DNA from: JAOPZW01 sp963807305
GTDB taxonomy: Bacteria; Actinomycetota; Thermoleophilia; Solirubrobacterales; Solirubrobacteraceae
Assembly (NCBI GenBank): GCA_963807305.1
Contig: CAWEBN010000005.1
Location: 434,001 to 498,000 of the forward strand
Length of the DNA: 64,000 nt
Direction of reading: 5' to 3'
The translations under genes were made by a program, and so were the position numbers. The notes under the pieces are model-generated. The model saw nothing but the letters and a program-made list of their open reading frames with translations, ran no database searches and had not been told where the DNA came from. Below, in pieces: positions 34,616-44,446 of this stretch; positions within the stretch are counted from its first letter, which is position 1, and each line of letters begins with the position of its first letter.

Positions 34616-35977
34616 ATGAACGCGCGTGCACTGGGCCTCGTCGTCGCGGTCATGGCCGTGGCGGGCGCAGCGACACCGGCGGACGCGGCGACCACGATCT
34701 CCGGATCACTCGGCGGCGGCGGGCTCCCCGCCAAGGGCGCCGGCGTCGCCTCGGTCCGGGCGGTGGCGGTCGAGACGGGGGTCATCGCCGACGACGCGCG
34801 GCTGCGGTCCGGGCGGTTCGCCCTGCGCCTGCCCTCGGGGGCTTACGTGCTGCTGGCCGCGACCACGCCCTTCCATGGCCGTGCGGGGGTCGATCGCAAG
34901 GTCGAGGCCCTCACGGTCGCCTCCGGCGGCGCGGCCCGCAGGCTGCGCCTGTCGCTGCGCCGGCGCGGGGGCCACATCGGGCGCAGGCGCAAGGCGCGCG
35001 CCGCGGCGGGCCCGAGCTTCGTGTCGGTGACCTACCCGGCGACGTGGGTCCAGCACTTCGTGGTCTCCGGGCCGGCCGAGGCCTCGGGCCTGCGCAGGGG
35101 TATCGCCGACATGCTCATCAACGATCTGATCCAGCCGATCAAGGAGAAGTGCGACGGCGTCGTCGTCGAGCGCGAGCACCTCGACCTGATCATCGCGGAG
35201 CAGAGGCTGTCGCGCAGCCCCTTGGTCGACCCCGCCACGCGGATTCGCCCGGGGCGGCTGATCGGCCACAACCGGGTCGTGAGCGGCACCCTGACCATCA
35301 GCGGCGCCACCGCGACGCTGACCGTGACCGTGACCAACACCACCACCGGGGTCACGCGCTCGGTCACGCACACCGGCACCGTCGCCGGCGAGGGAGTCTT
35401 CGACCTCGAGAAGTCGGTCGTCGACGACGTCGCGAAGCTCATCTGCGATCCCCCCGCGCGCTACGCCGGCCCGGTGTCGGGGTCGATCCCGGCCTTCGCG
35501 GGCGGGGTCTCGGGGACCTTCTCCTGGAGCGGCACCGTCAGCCTCGTGCTCGACCACCTCGGCCCAGCGCCCAACGGCAGCCCACCCGGGCAGTACGCCT
35601 TCTTCCGGCCTGACGGCGGCACCGTGCACCTGGCGCTCGACATGGTCGACGGGCACTGCACCGGCCACGGGGAGACCGACATCGCCGTGGATCCGAGCAG
35701 CGGCCTCAGCTCGGTGCAGCAGGGCGTGCCGCAGCCGACGTACACCCTCTACGCCGCGTTCGGCGCCTCGCCCGGCATCGCCTTCGCGTGGACCGGTGGG
35801 ACGCCCGCCGACCCGTGCGCCAACGACGGCACGCTGCCCTTCGACGCCGGCCTACCGGTACTGGCCACCCCGACGCTCCAGTCGCCGTCGACCACACTGG
35901 TCGGGAACACCACCGACAGCTTCCCCGGGCTCATGGGCAGTGTTCACCGTCAGTGGTCGCTCGTGCCGCAGGGCTGA
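34616..35977 (+). CDS. Secreted protein with CsgG-like domain, function unknown
   Basis: A 453-residue protein with a signal peptide ending near PADAA. Residues ~30-110 form a beta-rich module. Residues ~135-285 resemble the CsgG/curli-assembly or LpoB-type fold: GIADMLINDLIQ, VVEREHLDLIIAEQRL, IGHNRVVSGTLTI, and EKSVVDDVAKLIC. In Gram-negatives CsgG-like proteins form outer-membrane secretion pores or envelope cofactors; in this Gram-positive-type cell there is no obvious place for such a pore. The C-terminal ~160 residues are a beta-rich, Thr/Gly/Pro-rich domain. I do not know the function, and the CsgG match is a by-eye reading. Confidence 0.72.
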   Translation: MNARALGLVVAVMAVAGAATPADAATTISGSLGGGGLPAKGAGVASVRAVAVETGVIADDARLRSGRFALRLPSGAYVLLAATTPFHGRAGVDRKVEALTVASGGAARRLRLSLRRRGGHIGRRRKARAAAGPSFVSVTYPATWVQHFVVSGPAEASGLRRGIADMLINDLIQPIKEKCDGVVVEREHLDLIIAEQRLSRSPLVDPATRIRPGRLIGHNRVVSGTLTISGATATLTVTVTNTTTGVTRSVTHTGTVAGEGVFDLEKSVVDDVAKLICDPPARYAGPVSGSIPAFAGGVSGTFSWSGTVSLVLDHLGPAPNGSPPGQYAFFRPDGGTVHLALDMVDGHCTGHGETDIAVDPSSGLSSVQQGVPQPTYTLYAAFGASPGIAFAWTGGTPADPCANDGTLPFDAGLPVLATPTLQSPSTTLVGNTTDSFPGLMGSVHRQWSLVPQG

Positions 35978-36073
35978 CCCGAGTTGACACGGTGTCGACG
36001 GCCCGTGCGCCGTGGTAGCGTGCCGCGCCATCGCCGGCCCGCCCCGGCCGGCATGTCCTGAGGAGGAGACATC

Positions 36074-38596
36074 TTGCGACGCGTGCTCGCGCTCGCCGTG
36101 GTCGTGCTCGGCGTCATCGCGCCGACCGCCACGGCGGCCACCACCCTGAACATCATCCCCCACGGCCAGGGTGAGCCCGGCGCGTCCTGGGCCGGGCTTC
36201 CCGGCATGCTGCCGCTCGATACGCAGGCGCGGATGTACGACCGCCTCACGCCGCTCTTCCGCGACGTGACCGACGCGCAGCTCGTCCCGAGTGCCGACGG
36301 CACCGGCTTCTACAAGTCGGCCGCGCTCGTCGACGAGAACGACCCCTCGCTCATCACGAACGACACCGTCGCGGGCACCGCCCCCGGCGTCGGCGCGGTG
36401 AGCGCGCGCGTCAAGCGCGACGCCTACGGCGTGCCGCACATCTACAGCGACACGGACGCGGGCGTGACCTTCGCCGCCGGCTACGTCACCGCGCAGGACC
36501 GCAGCCTGCTGCTCGACCAGGCGCGCGCCAACGCCGTCGCCGCGCTCATCGACATGCCCGGCGTGCCGGCCATCCAGCTCGTGCTGGGGCTCTATACCTA
36601 CAAGCCGACCAAGAAGGTCCTCGACGACGCGACCGCGCTGCAGACCAAGTCGATCGAGGCGCAGGGCGCCCCCGGGCGCCAGCTGCTGAGCGACATCGAC
36701 GTCTACCTGGCGGGCATCAACCTGTGGTACTCGCAGAACAGCCCGACGACGGCGCCGTTCACGCGGACCGACATCTACGCCCTCAACGGGCTCAAGTCGC
36801 AGTTCCTGGGCCAGGGCGGCGGCCAGGAGGTCGCCAACGCCTCGTTCCTCGACGCCGCGCGCTCCAAGCTCGGCGCGACCCGCGGCGATGAGGCCTACGA
36901 GGACCTGCGCGGGCGCTACGACCCCGAGACCGCGACCACGACGACGCACAGCTTCCCCGACCAGACCAAGGTCAGCGTGGCCAAGCCGCGCGGCATGGTG
37001 CGGATCGTCAACGGCAGCTTCAGCTCGACCGCGCCCAAGCTCCCGGCCTCGACGCGCGCGGCCGCGGCGCAGGCGGCCACGGTCGACCATCCGTTCGGGC
37101 CGCCGCAGCTGGCCAGCAACATCCTCATCGCGAGCGGGAAGGCGTCGCAGACGGGGTCGCCGCTCTTCGTGGGCGGCCCGCAGATCGGCTACAACTACCC
37201 CGGCCTGACGCTGGAGATGGACCTCCACGGGCCCGACATCCACGTGCGCGGCGCCACGTCGGCGCCCTTCCCGGGCTACATGCTCATCGGGCGCGGCGAG
37301 GACTACGCATGGACGCTGACCTCGGCCGCCGGCGACATCATCGACACCTACGCCGAGACGCTGTGCGGCGGCTCGAAGGTGCGCTACCTGTACAAGGGCA
37401 AGTGCCGGGCGATGGAGTCGGTCGACGCCGGCACCATCTCCAAGGGCGGCAAGAGCGTCCACGTCAAGTTCCGCCGCACGGTCCATGGGCCCGTCTACGG
37501 CTACGCGAAGGCGCGCGGCAGCAACAAGCAGGTGGCGCTGTCGACCCGGCGCTCGAGCTACGGCCGCGAGACGGTCGATCAGCTCTTCTTCCAGCAGATG
37601 ACGTATGGCCGCGTGCACTCGGCCAACGACTTCATCCGCGCCGCGTACAAGACGCCGCAGACCTTCAACTCGTTCTACGCGAGCGCCAAGGAGTCGGCGT
37701 TCATCACCTCCGGGCTGCTCCCACTGCGCCCGGTCGGGGTCAACCCCGACCTCCCCGTCAACGGCGAGGGCAAGTACGAGTGGAAGGGCTACCTGCCCAA
37801 CCGGGCGCACCCGCAGGTCATCAACCCCTCGACCGGCTACATCGTCAGCTGGAACAACAAGCCGGCCAAGGACTTCCCGGCCTCCGACAGCCGCTGGAAC
37901 GAGCAGTCGCTGCAGCGCCAGAAGCTGCTGACCGACGAGCTCGGGCGCCAGCCCAAGCACACGCTGGCGAGCGTCCTGGCCGCGGCCAACGCGGGGGCGA
38001 CCGAGGACGTGCGCATCGTCGAGTTGTGGCCGACGCTCAAGAAGATGCTCGACCGCGGCAAGGCGCCCAACGCGGCGGACAAGCAGATCGTCGCCCTGTT
38101 GCAGGCCTGGCACGACGCCGGCGGGAGCCGGCGCGACGCCGACCGCGACGGCAAGATCGACGACCCCGGCGTGCCGATCCTCGACGCGGCGTGGAAGGGC
38201 CTCAGCGACGCCGGGCTCTGCGACCGCCTCGGCAGCTCGCTGTGCAAGCAGCTCGAGGGGCGCAACAAGCGCTTCGACCAGCCGCCCGCCGGCCAGTACG
38301 GCGGCTGGCATCAGTACATGTGGAAGGACCTACGCGCGATGCTCGGCCAGAAGGTGAGCGGCGCCTACCACCTGCGCTACTGCGGCGACGGCAGCGTCAA
38401 GACCTGCTCGAAGGAGCTGTGGGCGGCGCTGGACGCGGCGCGCAAGCGCCTCGCCGGCCAGCAGGGCGCCGATCCGACGGCGTGGCGGGCGCCCGAGGCC
38501 AAGGAGCAGATCACCTTCGCCCCGCTGCCGCTGATCACCATGCAGTACACGAACAAGGGGACCGGCATCCACCAGGTGATGCAGTTCGGCCCGTAG
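36074..38596 (+). CDS. Penicillin acylase family Ntn-hydrolase (secreted)
   Basis: An 840-residue S45-family amidohydrolase with a signal peptide (VLALAVVVLGVIAPTATAA). The precursor normally splits into alpha and beta chains; the nucleophile at the start of the beta chain is Ser348 in PQLASNILIASG, followed by FVGGPQIGY. The oxyanion and binding-site blocks (WTLTSAAGDIIDTY, YIVSWNNKPAKDF) are present. These enzymes cleave amide side chains, of acyl-homoserine lactones or N-acyl amino acids as well as penicillins; the substrate here is unknown. The TTG start is set by gaggaggag 8 bases upstream. Confidence 0.93.
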   Translation: MRRVLALAVVVLGVIAPTATAATTLNIIPHGQGEPGASWAGLPGMLPLDTQARMYDRLTPLFRDVTDAQLVPSADGTGFYKSAALVDENDPSLITNDTVAGTAPGVGAVSARVKRDAYGVPHIYSDTDAGVTFAAGYVTAQDRSLLLDQARANAVAALIDMPGVPAIQLVLGLYTYKPTKKVLDDATALQTKSIEAQGAPGRQLLSDIDVYLAGINLWYSQNSPTTAPFTRTDIYALNGLKSQFLGQGGGQEVANASFLDAARSKLGATRGDEAYEDLRGRYDPETATTTTHSFPDQTKVSVAKPRGMVRIVNGSFSSTAPKLPASTRAAAAQAATVDHPFGPPQLASNILIASGKASQTGSPLFVGGPQIGYNYPGLTLEMDLHGPDIHVRGATSAPFPGYMLIGRGEDYAWTLTSAAGDIIDTYAETLCGGSKVRYLYKGKCRAMESVDAGTISKGGKSVHVKFRRTVHGPVYGYAKARGSNKQVALSTRRSSYGRETVDQLFFQQMTYGRVHSANDFIRAAYKTPQTFNSFYASAKESAFITSGLLPLRPVGVNPDLPVNGEGKYEWKGYLPNRAHPQVINPSTGYIVSWNNKPAKDFPASDSRWNEQSLQRQKLLTDELGRQPKHTLASVLAAANAGATEDVRIVELWPTLKKMLDRGKAPNAADKQIVALLQAWHDAGGSRRDADRDGKIDDPGVPILDAAWKGLSDAGLCDRLGSSLCKQLEGRNKRFDQPPAGQYGGWHQYMWKDLRAMLGQKVSGAYHLRYCGDGSVKTCSKELWAALDAARKRLAGQQGADPTAWRAPEAKEQITFAPLPLITMQYTNKGTGIHQVMQFGP

Positions 38597-38603
38597 CCGG
38601 TCG

Positions 38604-39272
38604 CTATCGGGAGGCGTCCGTCGCGTCCTGCACGAGCAGGGCGATCTGGACGCGGTTCTCGACGCCGAGCTTCACGAGCAGGCGCGACACGTGAGCCTTC
38701 ACGGTCGCCACGCTCATGTGGAGCTCGGCGGCGATGTCGGCGTTGGGAAGGCCGCGGCCGACCGCGAGCGCGACCTCGCGCTCGCGGGGGCTGAGGCCCT
38801 TCAAGAGCTCCCGGGCGCCGTCGCGGCGGGCCGGCGCGCCGCCCTCGCCGGCCACGAGCGCGATGAGCCGGCGCGTGACGGCGGGGGAGAGCATGCCGTC
38901 GCCGGAGTGGACGAGCTCGATGGCGCGGACGATCTCGGCCGGCGGCGTGTCCTTGAGCAGGAAGCCGGCGGCGCCCGCGCGCAGGGCACGCAGCACCAGC
39001 TCATCGGCGTCGAAGGTCGTGAGGACGACGACCGCGGGCGGGTCGGGCTGGGAGCGCAGCAGGCGGGTGGCAGCGATGCCGTCGAGCTGAGGCATGCGGA
39101 TGTCCATGAGGACGACGTCGGGGCGGTGCAGGTCGACGGCGCTCAGCACGCCGCGCCCGTCGTCGGCCTCGCCCACCACCTCGACGCGCTCGGCGCCGGC
39201 CAGCATCATCCGCAGCCCCGAGCGCACGAGCGCGTCGTCGTCGACGAGCAGGACGCGGACGCTCTCGCTCAT
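38604..39272 (-). CDS. NarL/FixJ-type response regulator
   Basis: A 222-residue two-component regulator: receiver domain RVLLVDDDALVRSGLRMML with phosphoacceptor Asp57 (VVLMDIRMP), then Lys in LLKDTPP, and a C-terminal LuxR HTH (LSPREREVALAVGRGLPNAD, then VATVKAHVSRLLVKLGVENR). It should act as a dimeric DNA-binding regulator when phosphorylated. The histidine kinase next to it (39328-39812) is broken, so this regulator may be orphaned or rely on another kinase. It is convergent with the penicillin acylase gene, 7 bp away. Confidence 0.93.
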   Translation of the reverse strand: MSESVRVLLVDDDALVRSGLRMMLAGAERVEVVGEADDGRGVLSAVDLHRPDVVLMDIRMPQLDGIAATRLLRSQPDPPAVVVLTTFDADELVLRALRAGAAGFLLKDTPPAEIVRAIELVHSGDGMLSPAVTRRLIALVAGEGGAPARRDGARELLKGLSPREREVALAVGRGLPNADIAAELHMSVATVKAHVSRLLVKLGVENRVQIALLVQDATDASR

Positions 39273-39327
39273 CGCGAGGGCCCCGGTGCGGAGCCGACGG
39301 TCACGATCGGCGAGCCATGACGCGCTG

Positions 39328-39812
39328 TCATGCCGACCATGGGAGGGTCGCGCGCAGGACGAAGTCGCCCGCCTCGTCGGGACCGTGGCGCAGCTCGCCG
39401 CCCGCGAGCTCGACGCGCTCGGCCAGCCCGACGAGGCCGGTGCCCGCGCCGGGGAGCGCGAGCGGCGCGGGCGCCGCCACGCCGACGGCGCGGCGGCTGA
39501 CGACCTCGACCACGAGCGCGGTGCTCGCCTCGGCCGAGATCGTGACCTGGACCGCGGCGCCCGGTGCGTGCTTGCGCGCGTTGGTCAGGCCCTCTTGGAC
39601 GATGCGATAGGCCGCGCGCCCGACGGCGGCGGGGAGCGCGGGGTCGGCGGTGAGGTCGAGCGTGCAGCGCACGCGCATCCCGGCGCGCCGGGACTCGTCG
39701 ACGAGGGCGGGGATCTCGGCCAGCGTGGGCTGCGGCGGCTCGGGCGGGAGCCCTCGCGCAGCACGCCGATGACGTCGCGCAGCTCCTCGAGCGCCCCGTG
39801 GGCGGTCGACAT
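39328..39812 (-). pseudogene. Remnant of a NarL-type sensor histidine kinase
   Basis: Only the C-terminal part of a HisKA_3-type kinase remains. One frame reads MSTAHGALEELRDVIGVLREG from 39812 and breaks near 39750. The next frame continues LPPEPPQPTLAEIPALVDES and the ATPase part YRIVQEGLTNARKHAPG (N-box) to TLPWSA at 39328. The sensor, membrane helices and phosphoaccepting His are missing. The G1 box reads EVVSRRAVG instead of DDGxG, so ATP binding is probably lost too. Joining the frames needs a one-base shift. This is decay of the partner kinase of the adjacent response regulator. Confidence 0.75.
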
Positions 39813-39921
39813 GGATCCCAAGCGTACGCAGGAGGCCGGGCGCGGACCCCCGACCAAAGTCGACGCGTCCATCGACCGCCGGACGTGGCGGAGGGTGGCT
39901 CGCGAGCCCGATCCTCCGGGC

Positions 39922-40802
<881 letters not shown>

Positions 40803-40806
<4 letters not shown>

Positions 40807-41582
40807 GCGCCGCGACCATTGCCCACCCCGTTCCCGTCCGGTCGCGCTCCGATGCGCGTCCGGGGCTCACCCGGCTCACCGCCGTCGAGCTGCGCAAGAT
40901 GACCGACACCCGCGCCGGCTTCTGGCTGCAGCTGGCCGTCGTCGTCCTCACCGTGGTCGCGGTCGCGGCCGCGTGCCTGTTCGCCCGACCGGAGGATCAG
41001 ACCCTGCGCTCGATGCTGTCGATCGCCGTGGCGCCGGCCAGCATCCTGCTGCCGATCGTCGGGATCCTGCTCGTGACCTCGGAGTGGTCGCAGCGCACCG
41101 GGACGATGACCTTCGCCCTCGTTCCCCGGCGCGGCCGGGTCATCGCGGCCAAGCTGCTGGCGAGCGTCGCGCTGGCGCTCGTCGCCCTGGCCCTGAGCAT
41201 CGTCGTCGCGCTCGTGGGGACCGCGCTGGCAGCGCCCGGGCTCGAGCACACGTGGGCGCTGCCCGTCGGCATGCTCGGGCAGCACGTCGTCTCGCTCGGG
41301 ACCGGCATGATCTCGGGCGTGGCCCTGGGCGCGGCCCTCCTCGCCTCCGCACCGGCGATCGTGTGCCAGTTCGCGCTGCCGCTCGCCTGGGGGATCGCGG
41401 GCCGGCTGGCGGGGCTCGACGCCGTCGTGCACTGGCTGGACCCCACGTCCTCGCTGGCGCCGATGACCGAGCACCTGATGGACGGCACCGAGTGGGCGCG
41501 CGCCGGGACCACGCTGGCGCTGTGGCTGGTGACGCCGCTGCTCATCGGGCTGTGGCGCATCCAGCGTGGCGAGATCCGCTGA
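40803..41582 (+). CDS. ABC-2 type transporter permease
   Basis: A 259-residue membrane protein with about six hydrophobic segments: LAVVVLTVVAVAAACLF, ILLPIVGILLV, a long stretch around LLASVALALVALALSIVVAL and others, with the cytoplasmic N terminus AVELRKMTDTRAGFW typical of ABC-2 permeases. ATG 40803 overlaps the ATPase stop (ATGA), so the two subunits are co-translated. Confidence 0.92.
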
Positions 41583-41605
41583 CCGCGTCGTAGACTCGCC
41601 CCGCC

Positions 41606-42136
41606 ATGGGGCCAGATGCCCGCCGGTCCCTCGCCACCGTCCTGGTCGTCTTCGCGTCGCTGCTGCTCGCGGCGGCGACGCTGACCGGCTACGCGCGCAG
41701 GGCGTTCTTCGACCCCGACCAGTTCGCCAACCGGGCCTCGGCCACGCTGCACGACTCCAGCGTCCGGACGCTGATCGGCGAGCGGGTGACCGACCGCGTC
41801 GTCCTGCGCCAGAACGCGGACCTGCTGGCCGCGCGGCCGCTCATCGCGTCGGCGGTCGCCGGCCTGGTGGGCGGTCGCGCCTTCAGCAGCCTCTTCCATC
41901 GCGCCGCGCTCGACGCCCACCGTGCGATCTTCGAACGCGACGAGAACACCGTGGCGCTGACGGTGGCCGACATCGGCACCGTCGCCGCCGCGGCGGTGCA
42001 AGCGGTGCGGCCCGCGCTCGCGCGCGACCTGCATGACAGCGGACGGATCACGATCGTCGAACGCGACAATGGCTCCAGGCGGTGCGAGCCGTCGCGCTGG
42101 TCGTCATCGGGGTGCTGGTCATCGCCCAGCCGCTGA
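41606..42136 (+). CDS. N-terminal half of a frameshifted membrane protein
   Basis: A 176-residue frame: signal-anchor helix (LATVLVVFASLLLAAATL) followed by a mostly extracytoplasmic domain (AFFDPDQFANRASATLHD, VADIGTVAAAAVQAVRP). The last ~25 residues from about 42070 (RRCEPSRWSSSGCWSS) look like out-of-frame noise. In the +1 frame the sequence WLQAVRAVALVVIGVLVIAQ continues as a sensible membrane helix and leads into the PLC-like ORF that follows. A one-base indel near 42068-42075 would join both into one ~450-residue protein. Confidence 0.65.
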   Translation: MGPDARRSLATVLVVFASLLLAAATLTGYARRAFFDPDQFANRASATLHDSSVRTLIGERVTDRVVLRQNADLLAARPLIASAVAGLVGGRAFSSLFHRAALDAHRAIFERDENTVALTVADIGTVAAAAVQAVRPALARDLHDSGRITIVERDNGSRRCEPSRWSSSGCWSSPSR

Positions 42137-42969
42137 CGGCGGTGCAGGTGGCGGTGACGCTCGCGGGCATCTACATCGCCTACAAGGGGATCGAGGCGAT
42201 CCTGACGCTCATCTACGTGCCGCATGAGAAGGCCCGCGACGAGGAGGCCAGGCCGAAGAAGCGGTCAGGGGCGCTGCGCCGCGCCCGGCGCCTCGCGGTG
42301 CCGGCGATTGCGGTGCTGCTCGTCGCGGGCGTCGTGGCGGCCTTCCTGGGCGGCGGCGGCGCCAGTGCGCCGGCGGCGCCGATCTCCGCGTGCAACGGTC
42401 ACGCGGCCCTGTGCGACAGGCGCTTCGACCAGGTGGTGCTGCCGGCGACGCACAACGCGATGTCGGCCCCGCTGAAGGGGTGGTTCTCCGCGGAGCAGGA
42501 TCGGTCGATCGGCGGTCAGCTCGAGGACGGCATCCGCGGCCTGCTGCTCGACACCCACTACGCCGACAACCTCGGCAACGGCCGCGTGCGGACCTACTTC
42601 CCCAACAAGGAGTCCCTCGGGCTGATCAAGAACCAGGACGGCGTCAGCGAGCAGAGCTTCGAAGCCGCGCTGAGGATCCCCTTCACCTTCCCCAGGGCCT
42701 CGCTGCTGACCGCGAAGGTCGACCGGGCGGCGAGCTGCGGGCCGAACCGCGGCCCGTCGAGCGCGCCGTTGTTCCTCGTCAACCACTCGGTGAGCACCGA
42801 TCCCGCACCGAGGCCCAGCGACGCGACCAGGGTCAACGCGTACGCGCCGCTGTTGGCCCGCGCCCGCGTGTGCGAGAGCCTCCGCCACCGGGTGCCAAAC
42901 CTGCTGGCGGTGAACTTCTACAAGGAGGGCGACGTCATCCGGGTCGTGGACACGCTGAACGGCGTCTGA
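42082..42969 (+). CDS. PLC-like phosphodiesterase C-terminal half (frameshifted gene)
   Basis: A 295-residue frame beginning with two or three membrane helices (VALVVIGVLVIAQPLTAV and RLAVPAIAVLLVAGVVAAFLG), then an extracytoplasmic domain that resembles PI-PLC X-type phosphodiesterases: VLPATHNAMSAPL, GIRGLLLDTHY, LLAVNFYKEGDVI. The first His of the catalytic pair is in THNAM. In intact form the gene probably starts at 41606. It may still be active if the frame is restored or if this fragment is translated alone from GTG 42082. The substrate (phospholipid or another diester) is unknown. Confidence 0.7.
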   Translation: MRAVALVVIGVLVIAQPLTAVQVAVTLAGIYIAYKGIEAILTLIYVPHEKARDEEARPKKRSGALRRARRLAVPAIAVLLVAGVVAAFLGGGGASAPAAPISACNGHAALCDRRFDQVVLPATHNAMSAPLKGWFSAEQDRSIGGQLEDGIRGLLLDTHYADNLGNGRVRTYFPNKESLGLIKNQDGVSEQSFEAALRIPFTFPRASLLTAKVDRAASCGPNRGPSSAPLFLVNHSVSTDPAPRPSDATRVNAYAPLLARARVCESLRHRVPNLLAVNFYKEGDVIRVVDTLNGV

Positions 42970-42987
42970 GCGGCCCCGGTATGAACT

Positions 42988-43001
42988 TGACGCATGCGTC
43001 A
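42988..43001. promoter_or_regulatory. 14-bp perfect palindrome, likely TetR operator
   Basis: TGACGCATGCGTCA is a perfect palindrome, embedded in TTGACG, which could serve as a -35 element. It lies 21 bp before the start of the flavin monooxygenase gene, and the last gene of this pair encodes a TetR repressor. The position suits an autoregulatory operator. Confidence 0.65.
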
Positions 43002-43021
43002 CCTTCTGTGAGGCTGGCGCG

Positions 43022-44446
43022 ATGCCGACCCTCCCCACCGTCGCGGTCATCGGCGCCGGCTCCTCGGGGATCGCGGCGGCGAAGGCGCTCCACGAGCGCG
43101 GCGTCCCCTTCACCTGCTTCGAGGCCTCCGACTGCGTCGGCGGCAACTGGGTCTTCGGCAACAAGAACGGCATGTCGGCGGCGTATCGCCAGCTGTTCAT
43201 CAACACCTCGCGCGACCGCATGGAGTACTCGGACTACCCGATGCCGAAGTCCTATCCGGACTTCCCGCACCACACGCAGATCGCCGCCTACTTCGATGCC
43301 TACGTCGAGCACTTCGGCTTCCGCGACCGGATCCGGTTCGAGACCAAGGTCGCGCGGGCGCAGCGTCTCGCCGGCGGCGGCTGGGAGCTGACGCTCGACG
43401 ACGGCTCGGTGGAGCGCTTCGATGCCCTACTCGTGGCCAACGGCCACCACTGGGACCCGCGCTGGCCCGAGCCGATGTTCCCGGGCCACGAGAGCTTCAC
43501 CGGCCGGCAGCTCCATGCCCACGCCTACCTCGACAACGACCTGTTCGCCGACAAGGACGTGGTCGTGCTCGGGATGGGCAACTCGGCCATGGACATCGCG
43601 GTCGAGGCCTCCTACGTCGCACGCAGCACGTACCTGGCCGCGCGACGCGGGGCGTGGATCATCCCCAAGTACATGTTCGGCCGGCCCGTCGACCAGCTCC
43701 CGCAGGACCCGCGGGTGCCGTTCAAGGTGCGCCAGCGCGTGATCCACGCGCTCATCAAGCTCCACGTCGGCAACCCCGAGCGCTACGGGCTGCCCGCGCC
43801 CGATCACAAGTTCGGCGAGGCGCACCCCACGGTCTCGGGCCGCATCCTCGACCGCATCGCGCACGGGACCATCACGCCCAAACCGAACATCCGCCGCTTC
43901 GACGGCGACGAGGTCGAGTTCGACGACGGCTCGCGCGCGCACGCCGACGTGGTCGTCTACTGCACGGGCTACAAGATCAGCTTCCCGTTCTTCGACGCGG
44001 ACCTCATCTCGGCCCCCGAGAACCACATCGAGCTCTTCCGGCGCGTCTTCCACCCGGAGTTCGACGACGTGTTCTTCGTCGCCCTGCTGCAGCCGCTGGG
44101 GGCCACCATGCCGCTGGCCGAGGCCCAGGGGCAGTGGATCGCCGACTACCTCAAGGGCGAGTACGCGCTGCCGCCGCGGCCCGCGCTGCTGCAGGACATC
44201 GAGGACGAGACCGCCGCCATGCGCAAGCGCTACGTCGCCTCCAAGCGCCATACGATCCAGGTCGACTTCGACGACTACCTGCACGCGCTGGGCAAGGAGC
44301 GCCGCGCGGGCTCCGAGCGCGCGCGCCGGCAGGGCTTCCGGCTGCCGGTGGCGCCCGGGGCCGGGCGGGCGCAGGAGGTGCAGGCGCCGTCGCCCGCCCT
44401 CACGGTGGGCGCGGTCCCGCCAGGAGAGGGGACCCCGTGGGCATGA
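43022..44446 (+). CDS. Flavin-containing monooxygenase (FMO/BVMO-like)
   Basis: A 474-residue NADPH-dependent flavoprotein. The FAD site is VIGAGSSGIAAA, the NADPH site is VLGMGNSAMD, and the FMO identifying sequence FxGxxxHxxxY is present as FTGRQLHAHAY. A C-terminal cluster, VVYCTGYKISFPF, is also FMO-like. It inserts oxygen at N, S or carbonyl groups of a small hydrophobic substrate; the substrate is unknown. The last ~40 residues are a low-complexity tail. Its stop overlaps the TetR ATG (ATGA), and the operator palindrome lies just upstream, so the pair is probably induced by its substrate. Confidence 0.92.
   Translation: MPTLPTVAVIGAGSSGIAAAKALHERGVPFTCFEASDCVGGNWVFGNKNGMSAAYRQLFINTSRDRMEYSDYPMPKSYPDFPHHTQIAAYFDAYVEHFGFRDRIRFETKVARAQRLAGGGWELTLDDGSVERFDALLVANGHHWDPRWPEPMFPGHESFTGRQLHAHAYLDNDLFADKDVVVLGMGNSAMDIAVEASYVARSTYLAARRGAWIIPKYMFGRPVDQLPQDPRVPFKVRQRVIHALIKLHVGNPERYGLPAPDHKFGEAHPTVSGRILDRIAHGTITPKPNIRRFDGDEVEFDDGSRAHADVVVYCTGYKISFPFFDADLISAPENHIELFRRVFHPEFDDVFFVALLQPLGATMPLAEAQGQWIADYLKGEYALPPRPALLQDIEDETAAMRKRYVASKRHTIQVDFDDYLHALGKERRAGSERARRQGFRLPVAPGAGRAQEVQAPSPALTVGAVPPGEGTPWA

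Noticed and set aside
35984..35999. TTGACA -35 element and GACAC/GTGTC dyad upstream of the penicillin acylase gene
   Set aside because: No -10 element lies at 16-18 bp spacing, and the dyad arms are only 5 bp, so I do not call a promoter or operator.
35852..38311. An 819-codon minus-strand frame across the penicillin acylase gene
   Set aside because: The acylase has its Ser nucleophile and a ribosome binding site; the antisense frame has no domain.
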